Shown here in pieces: positions 1 to 11,500 of a stretch of 64,000 nt of DNA. Source of the DNA: Brachionus koreanus. Taxonomy: Eukaryota > Rotifera > Eurotatoria > Ploima > Brachionidae. Both the position numbers and the translations under genes were made by a program. The stretch is from positions 2,529,695 through 2,593,694 of the forward strand of contig PJRA01000048.1 in assembly GCA_016987375.1 (NCBI GenBank), in the 5' to 3' direction. How positions within the stretch are numbered: position 1 is the first letter of the stretch; the number at the start of each line of letters is the position of its first letter. The notes beneath the pieces were generated by a model that was not told the DNA's origin, did no database searches, and was given only the letters and a program-made list of their open reading frames with translations.

Positions 1-89
1 AAATTACAATCAAGATTTTTAGCTTATAAAGATCATTTTTTAAAATTTTATTTATATGTGATAAAATCAAAGTTTTAATTTTTCAAAAA

Positions 90-125
90 GGGGTCTAAAA
101 AACCCCTCGGTCGTTCTAGTGTTAA
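90..125 (-). repeat. piggyBac-like MITE terminal fragment
   Basis: Read on the minus strand, this is a TTAA tetranucleotide (122-125) followed by CACTAGAACGACCGAGGGG and then a T-rich stretch into GACCCC. It resembles the right end of the MITE at 48211-48430, where TTAA is followed by CACTCAAAGGCCGGATGG. TTAA targets and CACT-type ends are typical of piggyBac-family elements. Only one end lies in the window; the other end, if it exists, would be to the left. It is a relic with no coding capacity. Confidence 0.45.
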
Positions 126-982
126 ATTAAAAAATTCACTTCTAATAAATCGATTATGTAAGAAAATAATGAATTCTAACACGTGACTTATTTTTTCTTA
201 ATAAATTAGTGAAAATTGAAAATTTCTAATTTTTTTATTAAAATGGACACTTTTTGGTCAAAATATATAGACTTAAAAGTCAAAAATAAAAAAAAGTGAG
301 CTCAACAATTTTTTTAGAATTTTGTCTAGTTTTTGTTCTGCAAAAAAAAGTAGGGGTTTGGGGGTAAACCGAGGACGAGATACAAAAATAATGTAAAAAT
401 GACCAATTTTTCTCATTTTTGACCCCTACACTTGACCAATATATTAAAAAATAAATCTAATAAGTATACCGTTGTATAGCTAAGTTTATGCGCTTTCAGA
501 TTTGGTGCATAATCAATAAATTTAGTCTTTTAAAAATTGAGATATTTTGACTTGATTAGATGAAACTTTCGATTTTTTTATTCTTTGAGGAGGGGTGGTC
601 AAAAATTTTTTTTTGACCCCCCCTAAAAAATTGAATTTTCTAGGTTTGCAACTATGCAGATTAATATTTTGTGGTCGAAAACTTGAAATTCAGATAGTGC
701 TGTAGTTTTGACCTGCCAAACCTTAAAAAAAAATTTTTGTGAATTAAAACTAAATGAACTATTCATTGTCAAAAAGTCATTTTGATAATATTTAATGAAG
801 GGTATTTCTTCAATTTTATTTACCTATATCCCCCTAGATGAACTCGGGACCAATTTAATAAAAGGTTACAAATTATGAAATCATTATTAAATTTTTCAGT
901 AATTTTATTTTACAATTGAACAAAATCAAGCAAAAAATTTGCTATTTTGCAAAATTTTGAAAGATTAAAGTAACAATCAATT
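126..982. other. intergenic, no gene seen
   Basis: AT-rich sequence downstream of the NUFIP1 gene. Homopurine and homopyrimidine runs are frequent. A perfect hairpin built on GGTCAAAAA and its complement lies at about 594-622. No frame shows family similarity. Confidence 0.5.
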
Positions 983-3240
983 TTAGATTTGAATAACCTT
1001 GTCAAAAAAGTTTTTATTAACAATAAATCGAACGCATTGTAACAGAATATTGCGTTCATGTCTAATCTCATCGGCTAACAACTAAAATAAAGAGAGTCAA
1101 ATCTTTGCATCAATGTTTGTTTTGTCGTTTTAAAGTTACCTTTTGTAAAAGAGTTGGCTTTTTGTAGCGATTTTTTAAAACTTCAATTTTTCTGGCGAAC
1201 AAGCTGCCCTTTTTATTCTTTCTTTTTAGATTTTTACGGTCGCTTACTGACCGTATTGAATCGAAATTTTTATTTTCATTTGATTTCTCATTTTTACTAT
1301 TCTAAATAAAAACAATTTTATGCATAAGAAATTGAATTTAAACTTTATAATTACTTCATTTTTGTTGAAATTTCTCTTATTTCGAATTTTTAGTTTGCTT
1401 CATAAAAAAATTAAATTTAAACACCAAAATTTTCAATAAAAAAGTACCCGTATTCTCTGGTATTAAGTACAACACCTCGATCACATTTTTCTTTTTCAAA
1501 ATTTTTTCTTTTCTCGAGATTTTCTTTAGTCGGAAAATTTCTAACCAAGAATTAATATTGAAATTAAATGTTAAAAAACAATACTTTTTCCTCTCGTTTA
1601 TATATTTTTGTATGTCTTCATCAGTTTGAATATTAGTGATTTTCTTATCTAAACCAGTTGCATGAAACTATAATCAAAAAATATATGAAAACTTTTAATT
1701 TTTTTAAATTATATTTTTACATTTCTAAAATGAATTTCGACAAGTTTAGCAGCGGCAGTAAATTTGCAACCATTGATTCCACACTAAAACAAAAATTAAA
1801 GATTTTTTTAAAAATTTTAAAACTCTTTCATACGGTTGTGTGAGTGCCTAAGTGTTCTTGATATTTTTCATCTGTTTTGAACCCCCTGTCACAAACTTCA
1901 CAATAAAACCGATTGTTCTCTGGCAAATCTCGTTTGTCTATTTTGTTTTTTTGTTTTTTATTTTGATTATTTCTAAAATTTCTGCTATTAAAACTTCCAG
2001 GTTGGTTTTGATTTAAATTGTTCTGATGCTAATAAAAATAAAAAAATAAAAATCTTATAATTTAAAAAGTTTTTTTTTTATTAAATATATTTTTTATTAC
2101 TTTGAAATTTTTTTTTGTTAAATTAATTTACTGAAATGAAGATTGGGAAAAAAATGTGAAAAAATAATGCTTTTAGACTAATTTTCTTTTCAAACAGAAA
2201 AAAAATTAATAAAAAATGTATAAATTTTTAATTGAACTAAATTTTTATAGTAAGTTTAAGGTTCATTTTTAATTTTATTAATTAATATAATCAAATTAAT
2301 AGTCAAATTTAATGATATTAGTGATTGACATCGTTAGTGGCGGTCACAAGACCGTCAAAGTTTCAAGCTATGCGATAGAAATTTTTTTAAAATCTTATTT
2401 TTTAATCGGATTTTGTTAATTGAATTTTTTTTAGAATAAATTTTTTTTGAATTTTTTGAGAAAAATAAACTAATTTTGAGACATTTGTTTGTTAATTTCA
2501 ACATACAAAGCGAGTGTTCAAGTTCACTTAAGTTTTTTTTGAATTGATAATTAGTAAAATTAATATATTTTGTTGGTAAACCCTGTCTAAGCTAGTTAGC
2601 AGAGCTCTAGAAAGTGTTCTTAAGCAATCTATCAACTTTTTTCAGGAAAGAATAGTCTTTGCTTTTTAATGTTTAAATAAAAAGCTACGAAAAGCAAGCT
2701 TGTGAAGATGTTTTGCTAGCAAGACATTTATGATAGTTATCATTCTTTGAAATATATTTTTATTTTAAAAGAATACAAGCAGTTTAACCAAACTTACTTA
2801 TAATTCACAGTTTAAAGTATAAGTCACAAAAGATTAAGTCAAAGTTATGACTGGACTTGACTTAAGACTTGAGACTTAAAAACAAGTCTCAGTTTTATAT
2901 TATCACAGTTTGAACAAATTATATAATTCACAGTAATCATAGTTAGATAGTAACAAAAAATTACTTTAAAATTGTTAGTTTTATTATAGAAATTCCTATT
3001 TCCTTGATTATATTGATTTGACTGCGTACGCTCAAAATTATTGTTTCTCGCCTGAGGATTGTGATAGCCATAAGGCGTTTGCTGATAGGTATTCCAATAT
3101 TGATAAGTCGGATTGCTTGTTTGAGCGATATTCTGTTGATTTGGCAAGTAGTTGTAAGGATAACCTTGTACCTGCGGTTGTAAGAACGGTTGAGCTTGAT
3201 AAAAATTTTTCGAAGGTGTACTTTTAAAAGAGTTATTCAT
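983..3240 (-). CDS. NUFIP1: NUFIP1-like box C/D snoRNP assembly factor
   Basis: Nuclear RNA-binding scaffold that, in the known family, helps assemble box C/D snoRNPs with the R2TP machinery. Seven exons: 2965-3240, 1834-2028, 1721-1783, 1585-1667, 1448-1540, 1140-1296 and 983-1081. Together they give 966 nt (321 aa plus stop). An N-terminal Q/N/Y-rich region (about residues 1-120) precedes a C2H2 finger FYCEVCDRGFKTDEKYQEHL (C135, C138, H151, H155). A second short C/H module CGINGCKFTAAAKLVEIH is followed by the basic PTKENLEKRK...REYGK region. The C-terminus carries the hallmark LLADEIRHERNILLQCVRFI, the part of the family that binds SNU13. An in-frame upstream ATG at 3277-3279 would add 13 residues; the start at 3238-3240 is preferred because it matches MNNSF with a purine at -3. 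The protein is shorter than the human one (about 500 aa). The first intron (936 bp) is the only long one. Confidence 0.9.
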
Positions 3241-3499
3241 TGTCTTTAAAAAATTCAAATTAAATAAAGTAGTTAACATATTTTAATGGAAGATTAGCGC
3301 CACTAGGTAGAAATCAAATTTTATACTAAAAAAATCGTTAAAATTTTTATTTTTCACTATTTAAATTAACGGAATCGAAAATAAATATGATTAAAGAAAA
3401 AATACTGCTTTATCTAAAAAAAAATTAATTATTTAAGTCTGGCAAATTCAACAAATTGCTTCTGTACTTATAATCTCAATTAATGAGCTCGCAATTGAA

Positions 3500-3973
3500 T
3501 TATTTCCTATAATTAGGCTGTGAGAGACTTTGTTGACTTGAATAAAAGTTCGAAGCCAAATTAGAGGTACTTTGTAAGGATCCAGCCAAACTAGTAGCAT
3601 CATTAAGTGAATTCGAAGCCATTAATTCAGACACTAGAGGTTCCAGATAGGTCTTTAAATTTAGAATACTACCGGTGTTAGCTTCTGAACTTGCAACGAT
3701 TATGAACACTATGGTTCCTTTGCTAAAAATGAACAGCTGATGATTGTTATAATTTGCCAAAATAGTTTTCGAGCTTCCATTTTTGCTTAGTTTCTCTGCT
3801 CGGTCAATTGAAGAATTAAAAACTCCAATATTTTGCTTGATTGCATTCGACTCGTTTTCAGTAAGGTCACCAACACGAAATATTGGATTAGACTCTTTGT
3901 TAGTATCATAGACTAAAATGGCCGAACAACCATTTACACTTTCTCGAAGATTGGTCAGATAATTTTTAAGCAT
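3500..3973 (-). CDS. LAMTOR3: Ragulator subunit LAMTOR3 (MP1)
   Basis: Single-exon roadblock-fold scaffold of the late-endosomal/lysosomal Ragulator complex, which in the known family pairs with LAMTOR2 and supports MAPK and mTORC1 signalling. The match to MP1 proteins runs from residue 1 to about 120. It includes SVNGCSAILVYD, the conserved NYNNHQLFIFSKG strand region and IVASSEANTGSILNLKTYLE near residues 75-110. At 157 aa it is about 30 residues longer than the human protein (124 aa). The extra C-terminal tail is rich in Ser, Asn and Gln and looks disordered. It lies about 0.26 kb upstream of NUFIP1 on the same strand. The start methionine aligns with the family's N-terminal helix. Confidence 0.88.
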   Translation of the reverse strand: MLKNYLTNLRESVNGCSAILVYDTNKESNPIFRVGDLTENESNAIKQNIGVFNSSIDRAEKLSKNGSSKTILANYNNHQLFIFSKGTIVFIIVASSEANTGSILNLKTYLEPLVSELMASNSLNDATSLAGSLQSTSNLASNFYSSQQSLSQPNYRK

Positions 3974-5788
3974 GTTAATTTTTATATCGAAATTTAAGTT
4001 TATAATAATTCAAATTTATTCTATTTTTTTTTCGAATTAAATTTAATACTTATACATTTTTTTGAGCATAATTTATTGCTCCAAAATTTAATGTCTTTCT
4101 TTAGTTTAGTTATTGCTCATATGAATATAAATATTTTGATATAATTTTTTGCTGCCGAATTAAATTAACAAGTTAAGCTTAGGACTTCGCTTCCACAAAT
4201 AAATTAATTAAATTTAATTAGAAACTAAAATTGATATAAATATCATTTTTAAGTAAGACGTTCTTTTTTATTTTTAATAAACACTGAAAAGTTCCTATTT
4301 GTGGCATAATTAGTCACATCCGACTAATTTAAGCAGACTTTTTTTGTAATCCTTAAAATATTTAAGCATTTTTTTATATTAATATTCATTTTTAATTGTC
4401 ATTATTGGGTATACTTTAAAACATACACCCGTCAAGATTGGAAAAAAACTAAAATTATTAAAATTATTTAAAAATGGCCATTTTTTTAATACTTTTATTT
4501 CTGCCTAATTTTATTTTATAATACAATCTTTTTTTTGTAAAAAAAATCATTATCATATTAAAATTTTTAATAAATAAAAATACATTCTAATACACCCAAA
4601 AACACCCTTGTAATTTTCGTGATTCACCTAAAAGCTTATTATATTTTCTAAAAGAATATAAAAATAAATATTAGAAAATGTAATTTTTATAACAAAAATA
4701 ATATGATTTTGCTATGAAAAAATGAAAAAATAACTTTTATTGATCTGGAATGATACACTCTGATTTTTTTGCAAAATTTTATTTTTTTTTTTACCAAACA
4801 AAATTTCTAAAGTAGGTTTTCAACCATTATGAATACAAAAATTCGGTTATTTTCTTCAAACATAAATTATTTTTTAAAGTAAATTTAGTAGTAATCGGAG
4901 TTTGTACTTATATTTTTTAAATGTTTGTAAAACATCAAAAACGATTTTCTAAAGTAAAAAGAAATATTCTTTAGAATTTTTTTTCTATTTAATTTAATTT
5001 TTAATGTTTAAATTTTATTTTTTTGAGTTCTTATTCTAAAATAAAATTTCAATAATTTTAAATATTGATAATGATTTCTTTTTACAAAAAAAAAATATTT
5101 GAAATAAAAAAAAGGTAATCAGAAATAAAAGTATTAAAAAAAATGGCTCTTTTTAAATAATTTTTGTGATTTACACTAGGTGTAGTTTTTTTCAATGTTG
5201 ACGATGTAAGTATACCCATTATTGCAATGTGTTTTGTTTTGAAAGAAAAAATAAACAGCTTTTAAATGCTCTTTTTCATTGAAAATATCAAATATCAGGT
5301 TTCGGCTATTCAATGTTTTCAAAATACAAAAGTTTTTTAATTTCAATGTCAGATTCAGAATTTGCATCCAAACAAAAAAAACAAAAATTTTTTTTTTATT
5401 TTCAAAAAACTTTTAATTGATCCACTCTTCTCTAGTTTTAAAAAACAACAATTATCGTTTCTGACCAATATCTCAGCTATTTGTTAAAGAATTTTATATA
5501 ATGAGCATGTGATTATTCAAAATTTAAAAACTAAAAAATTCCATCATTTTGTTAATTTTTCATATTTTTTTTTGGTTAATCGATTAATTTATAATTTTAT
5601 AATTTTTTCATTTTTAAAACATGTAATTAGTGCTAAGTCAATATCACGTTTTAAAAAAGCTAAAATTAATTGTAATATTCTTAATTGTTTATGAAAACTG
5701 AGAAGAAATTTTTCTATATATATTTTTTTAAAATTAAAGCATGTTAATCTTTAAAATAAAATTGAAAAATAACGTATAATAGGGTGAT

Positions 5789-5968
5789 TATAAATGTGGT
5801 CAATTTGGTTACGAAATTTTGTTTTTTAATTTTTGACCGTTCCAAGAGTAAAAGAAGAAAAAAAAAGTCTGATCCAAGTAGAAAAGAGATCGTAGAATAA
5901 GAATTTATTGGTTTGGAAGCTCTAACTTTAAAAAACAAAATTTCGTAACCAAATTGACCACATTTATA
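5789..5968. repeat. foldback element with 40 bp perfect arms
   Basis: Positions 5789-5828 are an exact reverse complement of 5929-5968, around a loop of about 100 bp. The arm core reads TGTGGTCAATTTGGTTACG. Such perfect arms suggest a recent MITE or foldback transposon, or an inverted duplication. The outermost bases are TATA on both sides, so the target-site duplication cannot be resolved. No ORF is inside. Confidence 0.75.
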
Positions 5969-6210
5969 AATTAACTCATTTTACGTTAATCATATCTAAT
6001 TATTTTTTGTTATTTTTTTACGTGTAATTTCGAGTGACACATGATTTAATTAAATTCAAAAGTAATGTGCCTTCTTATAAAAATAAAAGTCCTAAATTTT
6101 AACGGCAAATTGAAGTCTATAATAAAATTAAAGTGATCATGCTAAAAATTTTTATTACGAGTAGGTTTTTAAAATTATTAGAGTAAAAAATTAATTACGG
6201 AAGATTATTT

Positions 6211-6247
6211 TTAACACTTAAAGGAGAGGAGAGGTCTTTTGAACCCC
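6211..6247 (+). repeat. piggyBac-like MITE end fragment
   Basis: TTAA (6211-6214) is followed by CACTTAAAGGAGAGG and then GGTCTTTTGAACCCC, closely matching the left end of the complete MITE at 48211. No matching opposite end was found within the next 300 bp, so it is probably truncated. Confidence 0.45.
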
Positions 6248-7427
6248 TTTTGTTACTTTTACTTTTATGCAGAATGCTTGGTTGTGATTTAAAGTTTTGC
6301 TGCACATGATAAATTAGATCTTTCAATAAAGCAATTTTTGGGAATTATCATTAAATTTTTATAATTAACTTCAATATGCCTTTTTTTTCTTCAATAAAAA
6401 TTAAAATGGATCTATTATTATTTTAATTAAAATAGTTCATAATTAGTTTAAAAGATATTAAATTAAAAAAGTTAAAATTAGAATTTTCTCAAAACAACAA
6501 GCTAGAAGTTTAAAGTCAAAATTTGTTTGAGTATTTGAGAAGCTGAAATTTTGTTTTATTGTAAAAAAATAATTTTTAGTCTGCATTAAACTAGAGAATT
6601 TTTTATTCAGAAATTGGATAATAAAAAAGAGTTGAATTTCCAAAAATATTGAAACTTTTAACTTCGAAAATATGCAAAAAAGGAGATAGTGTTTACGACG
6701 AATTTCTTAAAAAATTAATTTCAAATTTTTAATCTTAATTGCTTTAGTTTATAGGCTCATTTGTGATAACTTGGATAAGATCCACTTTTCTTTTCACCAA
6801 TATTTCAGATATTGTTAGGCAATCTAGTATAAATCTATTTTGTTTAGAAACGTACTGTATATTTGTTTAATTAATTTTGTATTTTTTGTTCTGTAAATTT
6901 CTCTTAGTAAAGTTTGTTAAAATTCAAGTTTAAATTCAATGGATCATTTAAAAAAGGTTTTAAGTATTTTATGGCTGCAAATTAATGATTACCTATGCAA
7001 TAAAATTTTATTATTTAACACTCAATTTTTTTATTAATCTTCATGATGACTTTTAATAAACTTCAATTCATCTTGTTTATCATACTTTTTATAAGAAATA
7101 ATTGAAAATTTTTTAATTTAAAAAGAAAGTTTTCTTAATTTTTTTTTTTAAATTTGAATTTCTATAAAAATTCTAAACTTTCAAGAACTACGCTTAGTAA
7201 TTTTTTTTATTTATGAAAAATAAAAAAAAAAATTTTCTGTTGAATAAAAAGCTAAAAAAAAAAGCTTAGCGTTTTTCAAATAATTAATTTATTGAAATAA
7301 TAAATTAAAATAAAAAAATGCTTGAACGCAGAGTTGATTTTTCAGTTTTGAAAATCGGGATATTTACTCATACCTAAATAAAAAACACAAGTTATTGTTT
7401 AATTAAATTTTTGTGTTAACTTTTTAG

Positions 7428-8501
7428 TTAACAAGCTACCACATTTAGTAGCTTAGAAAGTTCGATCTCCAATTCATTTGAATTTGCCATGCTGAAAAAT
7501 TTCATATGAATTTCTGATTGTGGATTTTTTAACTTCTCCAATATTAAAGCTTTTTGAGCATTTAATTTTTGAGAAATCATTTTTAAATCTGAATTATTCG
7601 CTTTGTATATACTTTCTTTAATTAGTTTCCTTAAAATAAGATCACATTTATGAACTAAATTCTGACTAGATGTTTCTCCGTTGAGTCTATTTTTTTCTTC
7701 TATTTCTTTAAGATGGAGCTTTTGTTTCTTAAAAATCAAAAATGATTTGTGATTTTGAAGTAGTGTTGCAACAAAATCGTCAAAAATTGTTTCACTAAAA
7801 TCCAATTTTTTATCAACAAGCTCACATTTTGAAAATTTTTTCTCCCAAGTAACTAGATTCGGATACTCAAATTTTTCAAAAATATTTCTAATTATTGATT
7901 CAGACAATTTGGCGTCAGGATTCCTGGTATTGTTACGGCAAAGGAGAAAATCTATATCTTTTGCTTTGAAACAAAGACTATAATATGATGAATAATTGGC
8001 CTCTAACGCAGATTTAAAAAATACATATCTCATATTCTCATAGTAGAATATGTCGTCAAGAATAAATACTAGAAAACATTCCTTCCCTTGAGAAGCATTT
8101 GTCAAAAACTGGTTCGATTGCTTTTCAATAATTCTTATGAAATTTTCAATTAATTTTTCATTTAAATTTTCGTCTTTATTAAACAAATTTAATGTTTTAG
8201 TGTAATCATTTAAGTTAAATTCATTTATTGAACACGCTTGGTTTAAGTAATCTGCCAGATGAGTAGTCAGATTTTGAATAAGATTCCGGCTTTTCTTCCA
8301 ATTACCTAGATTTTGGCTAATCAATTCTAGTTCAATGTTCTTATCAATTATTTCATCATAACATATCCAAATTGGAGTTAAAAAATAATTTTCAAACTTA
8401 TCACCATTTCTGAGGGCAAATTCTCTAAGAGCTTTGCAAAAAGTGGTCTTTCCAATTCCCGGTGGCCCTGATATCAGGGCAAAGCAGGTATTTTTATTCA
8501 T
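7428..8501 (-). CDS. PSTK: L-seryl-tRNA(Sec) kinase
   Basis: Phosphorylates the seryl group on Ser-tRNA(Sec), the step before SEPSECS in eukaryotic selenocysteine synthesis; cytosolic. The ORF is unbroken at 357 aa, near the human length of 348. Residues 12-19 are the P-loop GPPGIGKT. YDE at 48-50 corresponds to the Walker-B-like YD region. ILDDIFYYENMRY at 147-159 is the family's DD-FYY-SMR signature. LCRNNTR near 187-193 and the EYPNLVTWE stretch near 212-220 are also characteristic. There are no introns, unusual against its neighbours. Its presence implies that this animal makes selenoproteins. No other pathway gene is nearby. Confidence 0.88.
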   Translation of the reverse strand: MNKNTCFALISGPPGIGKTTFCKALREFALRNGDKFENYFLTPIWICYDEIIDKNIELELISQNLGNWKKSRNLIQNLTTHLADYLNQACSINEFNLNDYTKTLNLFNKDENLNEKLIENFIRIIEKQSNQFLTNASQGKECFLVFILDDIFYYENMRYVFFKSALEANYSSYYSLCFKAKDIDFLLCRNNTRNPDAKLSESIIRNIFEKFEYPNLVTWEKKFSKCELVDKKLDFSETIFDDFVATLLQNHKSFLIFKKQKLHLKEIEEKNRLNGETSSQNLVHKCDLILRKLIKESIYKANNSDLKMISQKLNAQKALILEKLKNPQSEIHMKFFSMANSNELEIELSKLLNVVAC

Positions 8502-11500
8502 TATTGTTTAATTTTCAAGTAAAAATAAGCAAATAGAATTAAAATTATTCAAAAGAATATTAATTTTTTCATTAAGTGCAAAAAAAGTGTCTTGTTAAAA
8601 TTTTTATTTTAAATTTTAAATTTAAAAAAGAAGAAGGAACTCCCCTCAACTTGCAAAAATAGATTTTAGTTCCCTATTAAAAATTTAACTTGTGAAATTT
8701 TTTATGATACTTTATTTCAAAAGAAAAAATCTTAGTTAATATTTAAAGAATTAGTTTTTCATTTTAAATTAAAATTAACTTTTTTATGAAACTTAGTTCT
8801 CATTGAATTAAGACACGAATTATCTAATAACCTTCAAAATAATAATTTTCAAAGGCTTTTTTAATTATTAACTTTGCCTCATGCTATTTTAGCAAAATAG
8901 TCAAAGGGTCTGCACCACATGTTTTAATTTAAATGTTTATTAACTGTAAAGCCTCATTATAGTAGTAGATTTTAAACGATTTTGATCAAAATAATTCACA
9001 GATTAATGATGATGTTACAAAATTTAACTATTTTATTAAATGATTTAGATTCTAAAAAATTATTTAATTATATAGTTCTTTATTTATAAAACTTTATTAT
9101 TTTATATAGCAAGACAAAATAAAAATACTTGTCTAGTGAAATTCTTCGTATTTTATAAATATATCTAAAAATATTATTAATCAATTATTTTTTTTGTTAT
9201 AATAGCGTTTCTGTTAATCAATCTATCCAAAAAACACAATCAAACGCTTTAATAATAAAAATATATACTATCTTAAGGAAGAAGCTGATATCCAAAATTT
9301 CAAAGAACAATAAATTTATATTTTAGATTAAGATTAAAATATTTTTTAAAAAGTAAAAAAATTATTTTTGTCGACCTTAAAAACCAATTGAAAAATTTCA
9401 AAAGCATCTTGTATACACCTTGTAAGCCATTCTGTAAAAAAGGATCGTTCTGAAACTTAGTTACTATGATTAAAATAAAAAATTTTTTAATTTATGTAAA
9501 ATTGCTTTTAATTCTTCAACGATTCAATGATTTTGACTATCTTAGAATTTCAAATTTCTAATTTTTTAAGAATATACTCAATTTGAGAATATAGCTTTAG
9601 CTTTTATAGCATTTTTCGGGAGTTAATTTTTGCGCTATTAAACTAATTTTTTTAAATCTTTTAATTTGCACTTTTTTATCAACTATCCAAACAATTAATC
9701 AATTTTTTTGGAATTGATATCTAATGTATTGCCTATTTTGAATCAACTTGAAAGCTTTTTATCAAAAAAGCCTGTTTCTATGTTTATTTAATTGTTTTGC
9801 GGAGAAAACTCCTCCTAGCCTCATATACATGCGAAGATTTTTTCTCCAATACAACCATTGTAAAAAAAGTATATTATAAAAATATTTTTGAATTAAGCTG
9901 ATCAAATTTTTACATAGAAAAATTATTTAAATATTCTAAACACTTAAATAAATAAGTGAATTAGGTTTCAAGTCATTTTAAGTGGAATAAATCTTATTAA
10001 ATCAATTTACATAGAAATTTCGATAAAAATTCAAATATAGAATTTTGAAAAAAATTTTAGTCGGATTCATTTTTGTATTTATTTGACCAGATATTTGATA
10101 CAATAGATTTTTTTTTCTTTATCTCTTTGGAGTTATCATAAGCTTGATGACATTTGAGAGTTATTCAATTTTTGACATTAAATACCAAAACGTGAGGACA
10201 CACAACGAAAAGATAAATATATATCTAATTTGAGTGTTTGTCTCAAAAGATGAGTAGAAAGTCGTTGTGTAATACTAGAAATTCTAGAATAAATAAGTTA
10301 TGAAATAGTTTCTAAAGATAGTTTCGGTCAGCAATCGAAATAGTTCAACTAAAGTTGCTTGAAAATATTTATTTGGGATATTAATCTAATTTTGCTTCTA
10401 AAAATATCTGATATAGCTAAAAGAGTTTTAATTTTACTTTTAAAATATTGTAAATTAGCTACAAATTGGGTCATGGAATTTGTACAATTATTTATGTGAG
10501 CTAAGAAAGCGTCTATTTAAAATGTTCTGAAAAAAGATAAATTTACTTAAAAAATATTATTTTTTTGTTAATAAATCAACACAGTTCATAAAAAGAATGT
10601 ATAAAGTGAGCTAAGAAAATATTATTTTAATTGAAGCTTTAGACAAATTTGTTAAATCAATATAAAAATTTAAAATTTGGTTTAACAAAGCAAAATAATT
10701 TTAAAGGTAAAATAGCTAAAGGTAAAGTAGCGTTATTTTTACATGAAAAATAAAATAAAATCAAGTTAATAATAATAAGGAAACTTCCTTTACTTTGTTT
10801 AAGAAAAGTTGGTGTTATTTTTAACTCGAATTTTATAACATATTCCGTTTTTAATTAAAAGATTTTAGATTTTAGTTTTTTTTTTAAATTTAAAGTATCC
10901 AGAATTTCATCGTAGTCTAGCAACGTATTATTTAAGCAAAAATTTTTTAGACTTTTATTTTACAAAGCAAAATTAAACCAATATCCAAAAAAATATGCGT
11001 TATAATATTTTTCTTGTTGTTTTTTGAAAGCTTTTTTTTTAACTCTTTTTTTTAAATATTCAAAATTCTGTTTGATTATTCATTACATATTTTAACTTTT
11101 TTTGATTATTTGAAAAAAATCAAAACCTTTTTTAAAAATGTTCATGAATAGATTAAAGAGATAAAGGGATTTTAAACTAACGAGGAAATTAGAAATTATT
11201 TTCAAATTTCTTCTTTTATCTAAGATTTTTGATAATTTTAAATTTACATCATAATTTATTTTTTTGCGTTCAGAATAAACTTTCATACAATAAGTCCTTA
11301 GAATAATTTTTAGAGTCTTTTTTTGCCAAAAGCTTTTTTTCGGTATTCAATGGTTTTTTAAAAAAATCTCTAATAAAAAATAAAATCACATTTAGCTGTA
11401 TTTTTAAGCTTGAAAATTTTAATTAGTTTGTATGTTAAAGCTTTTTGATTACATGAAAAAATATCAGTTTATTATACTTTAATAAACGGCATGTTTAAAA

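Larger units (their letters stand above)
3974..7427. other. AT-rich intergenic region with repeats
   Basis: No coding segment with family resemblance on either strand; short ORFs here are A/T homopolymer translations. It contains the foldback element at 5789-5968 and a piggyBac-like end at 6211-6247, described separately. Confidence 0.5.

Noticed and set aside
1658..1843. 61-codon plus-strand ORF
   Set aside because: It lies antisense over three NUFIP1 exons and encodes a Lys/Phe string; the minus strand gives the conserved protein.
5418..5490. Weak direct repeat with 6779-6835 (GATCCACT ... ACCAATAT ... CAG)
   Set aside because: Similarity is patchy in AT-rich DNA and too short to define a family without a copy count.
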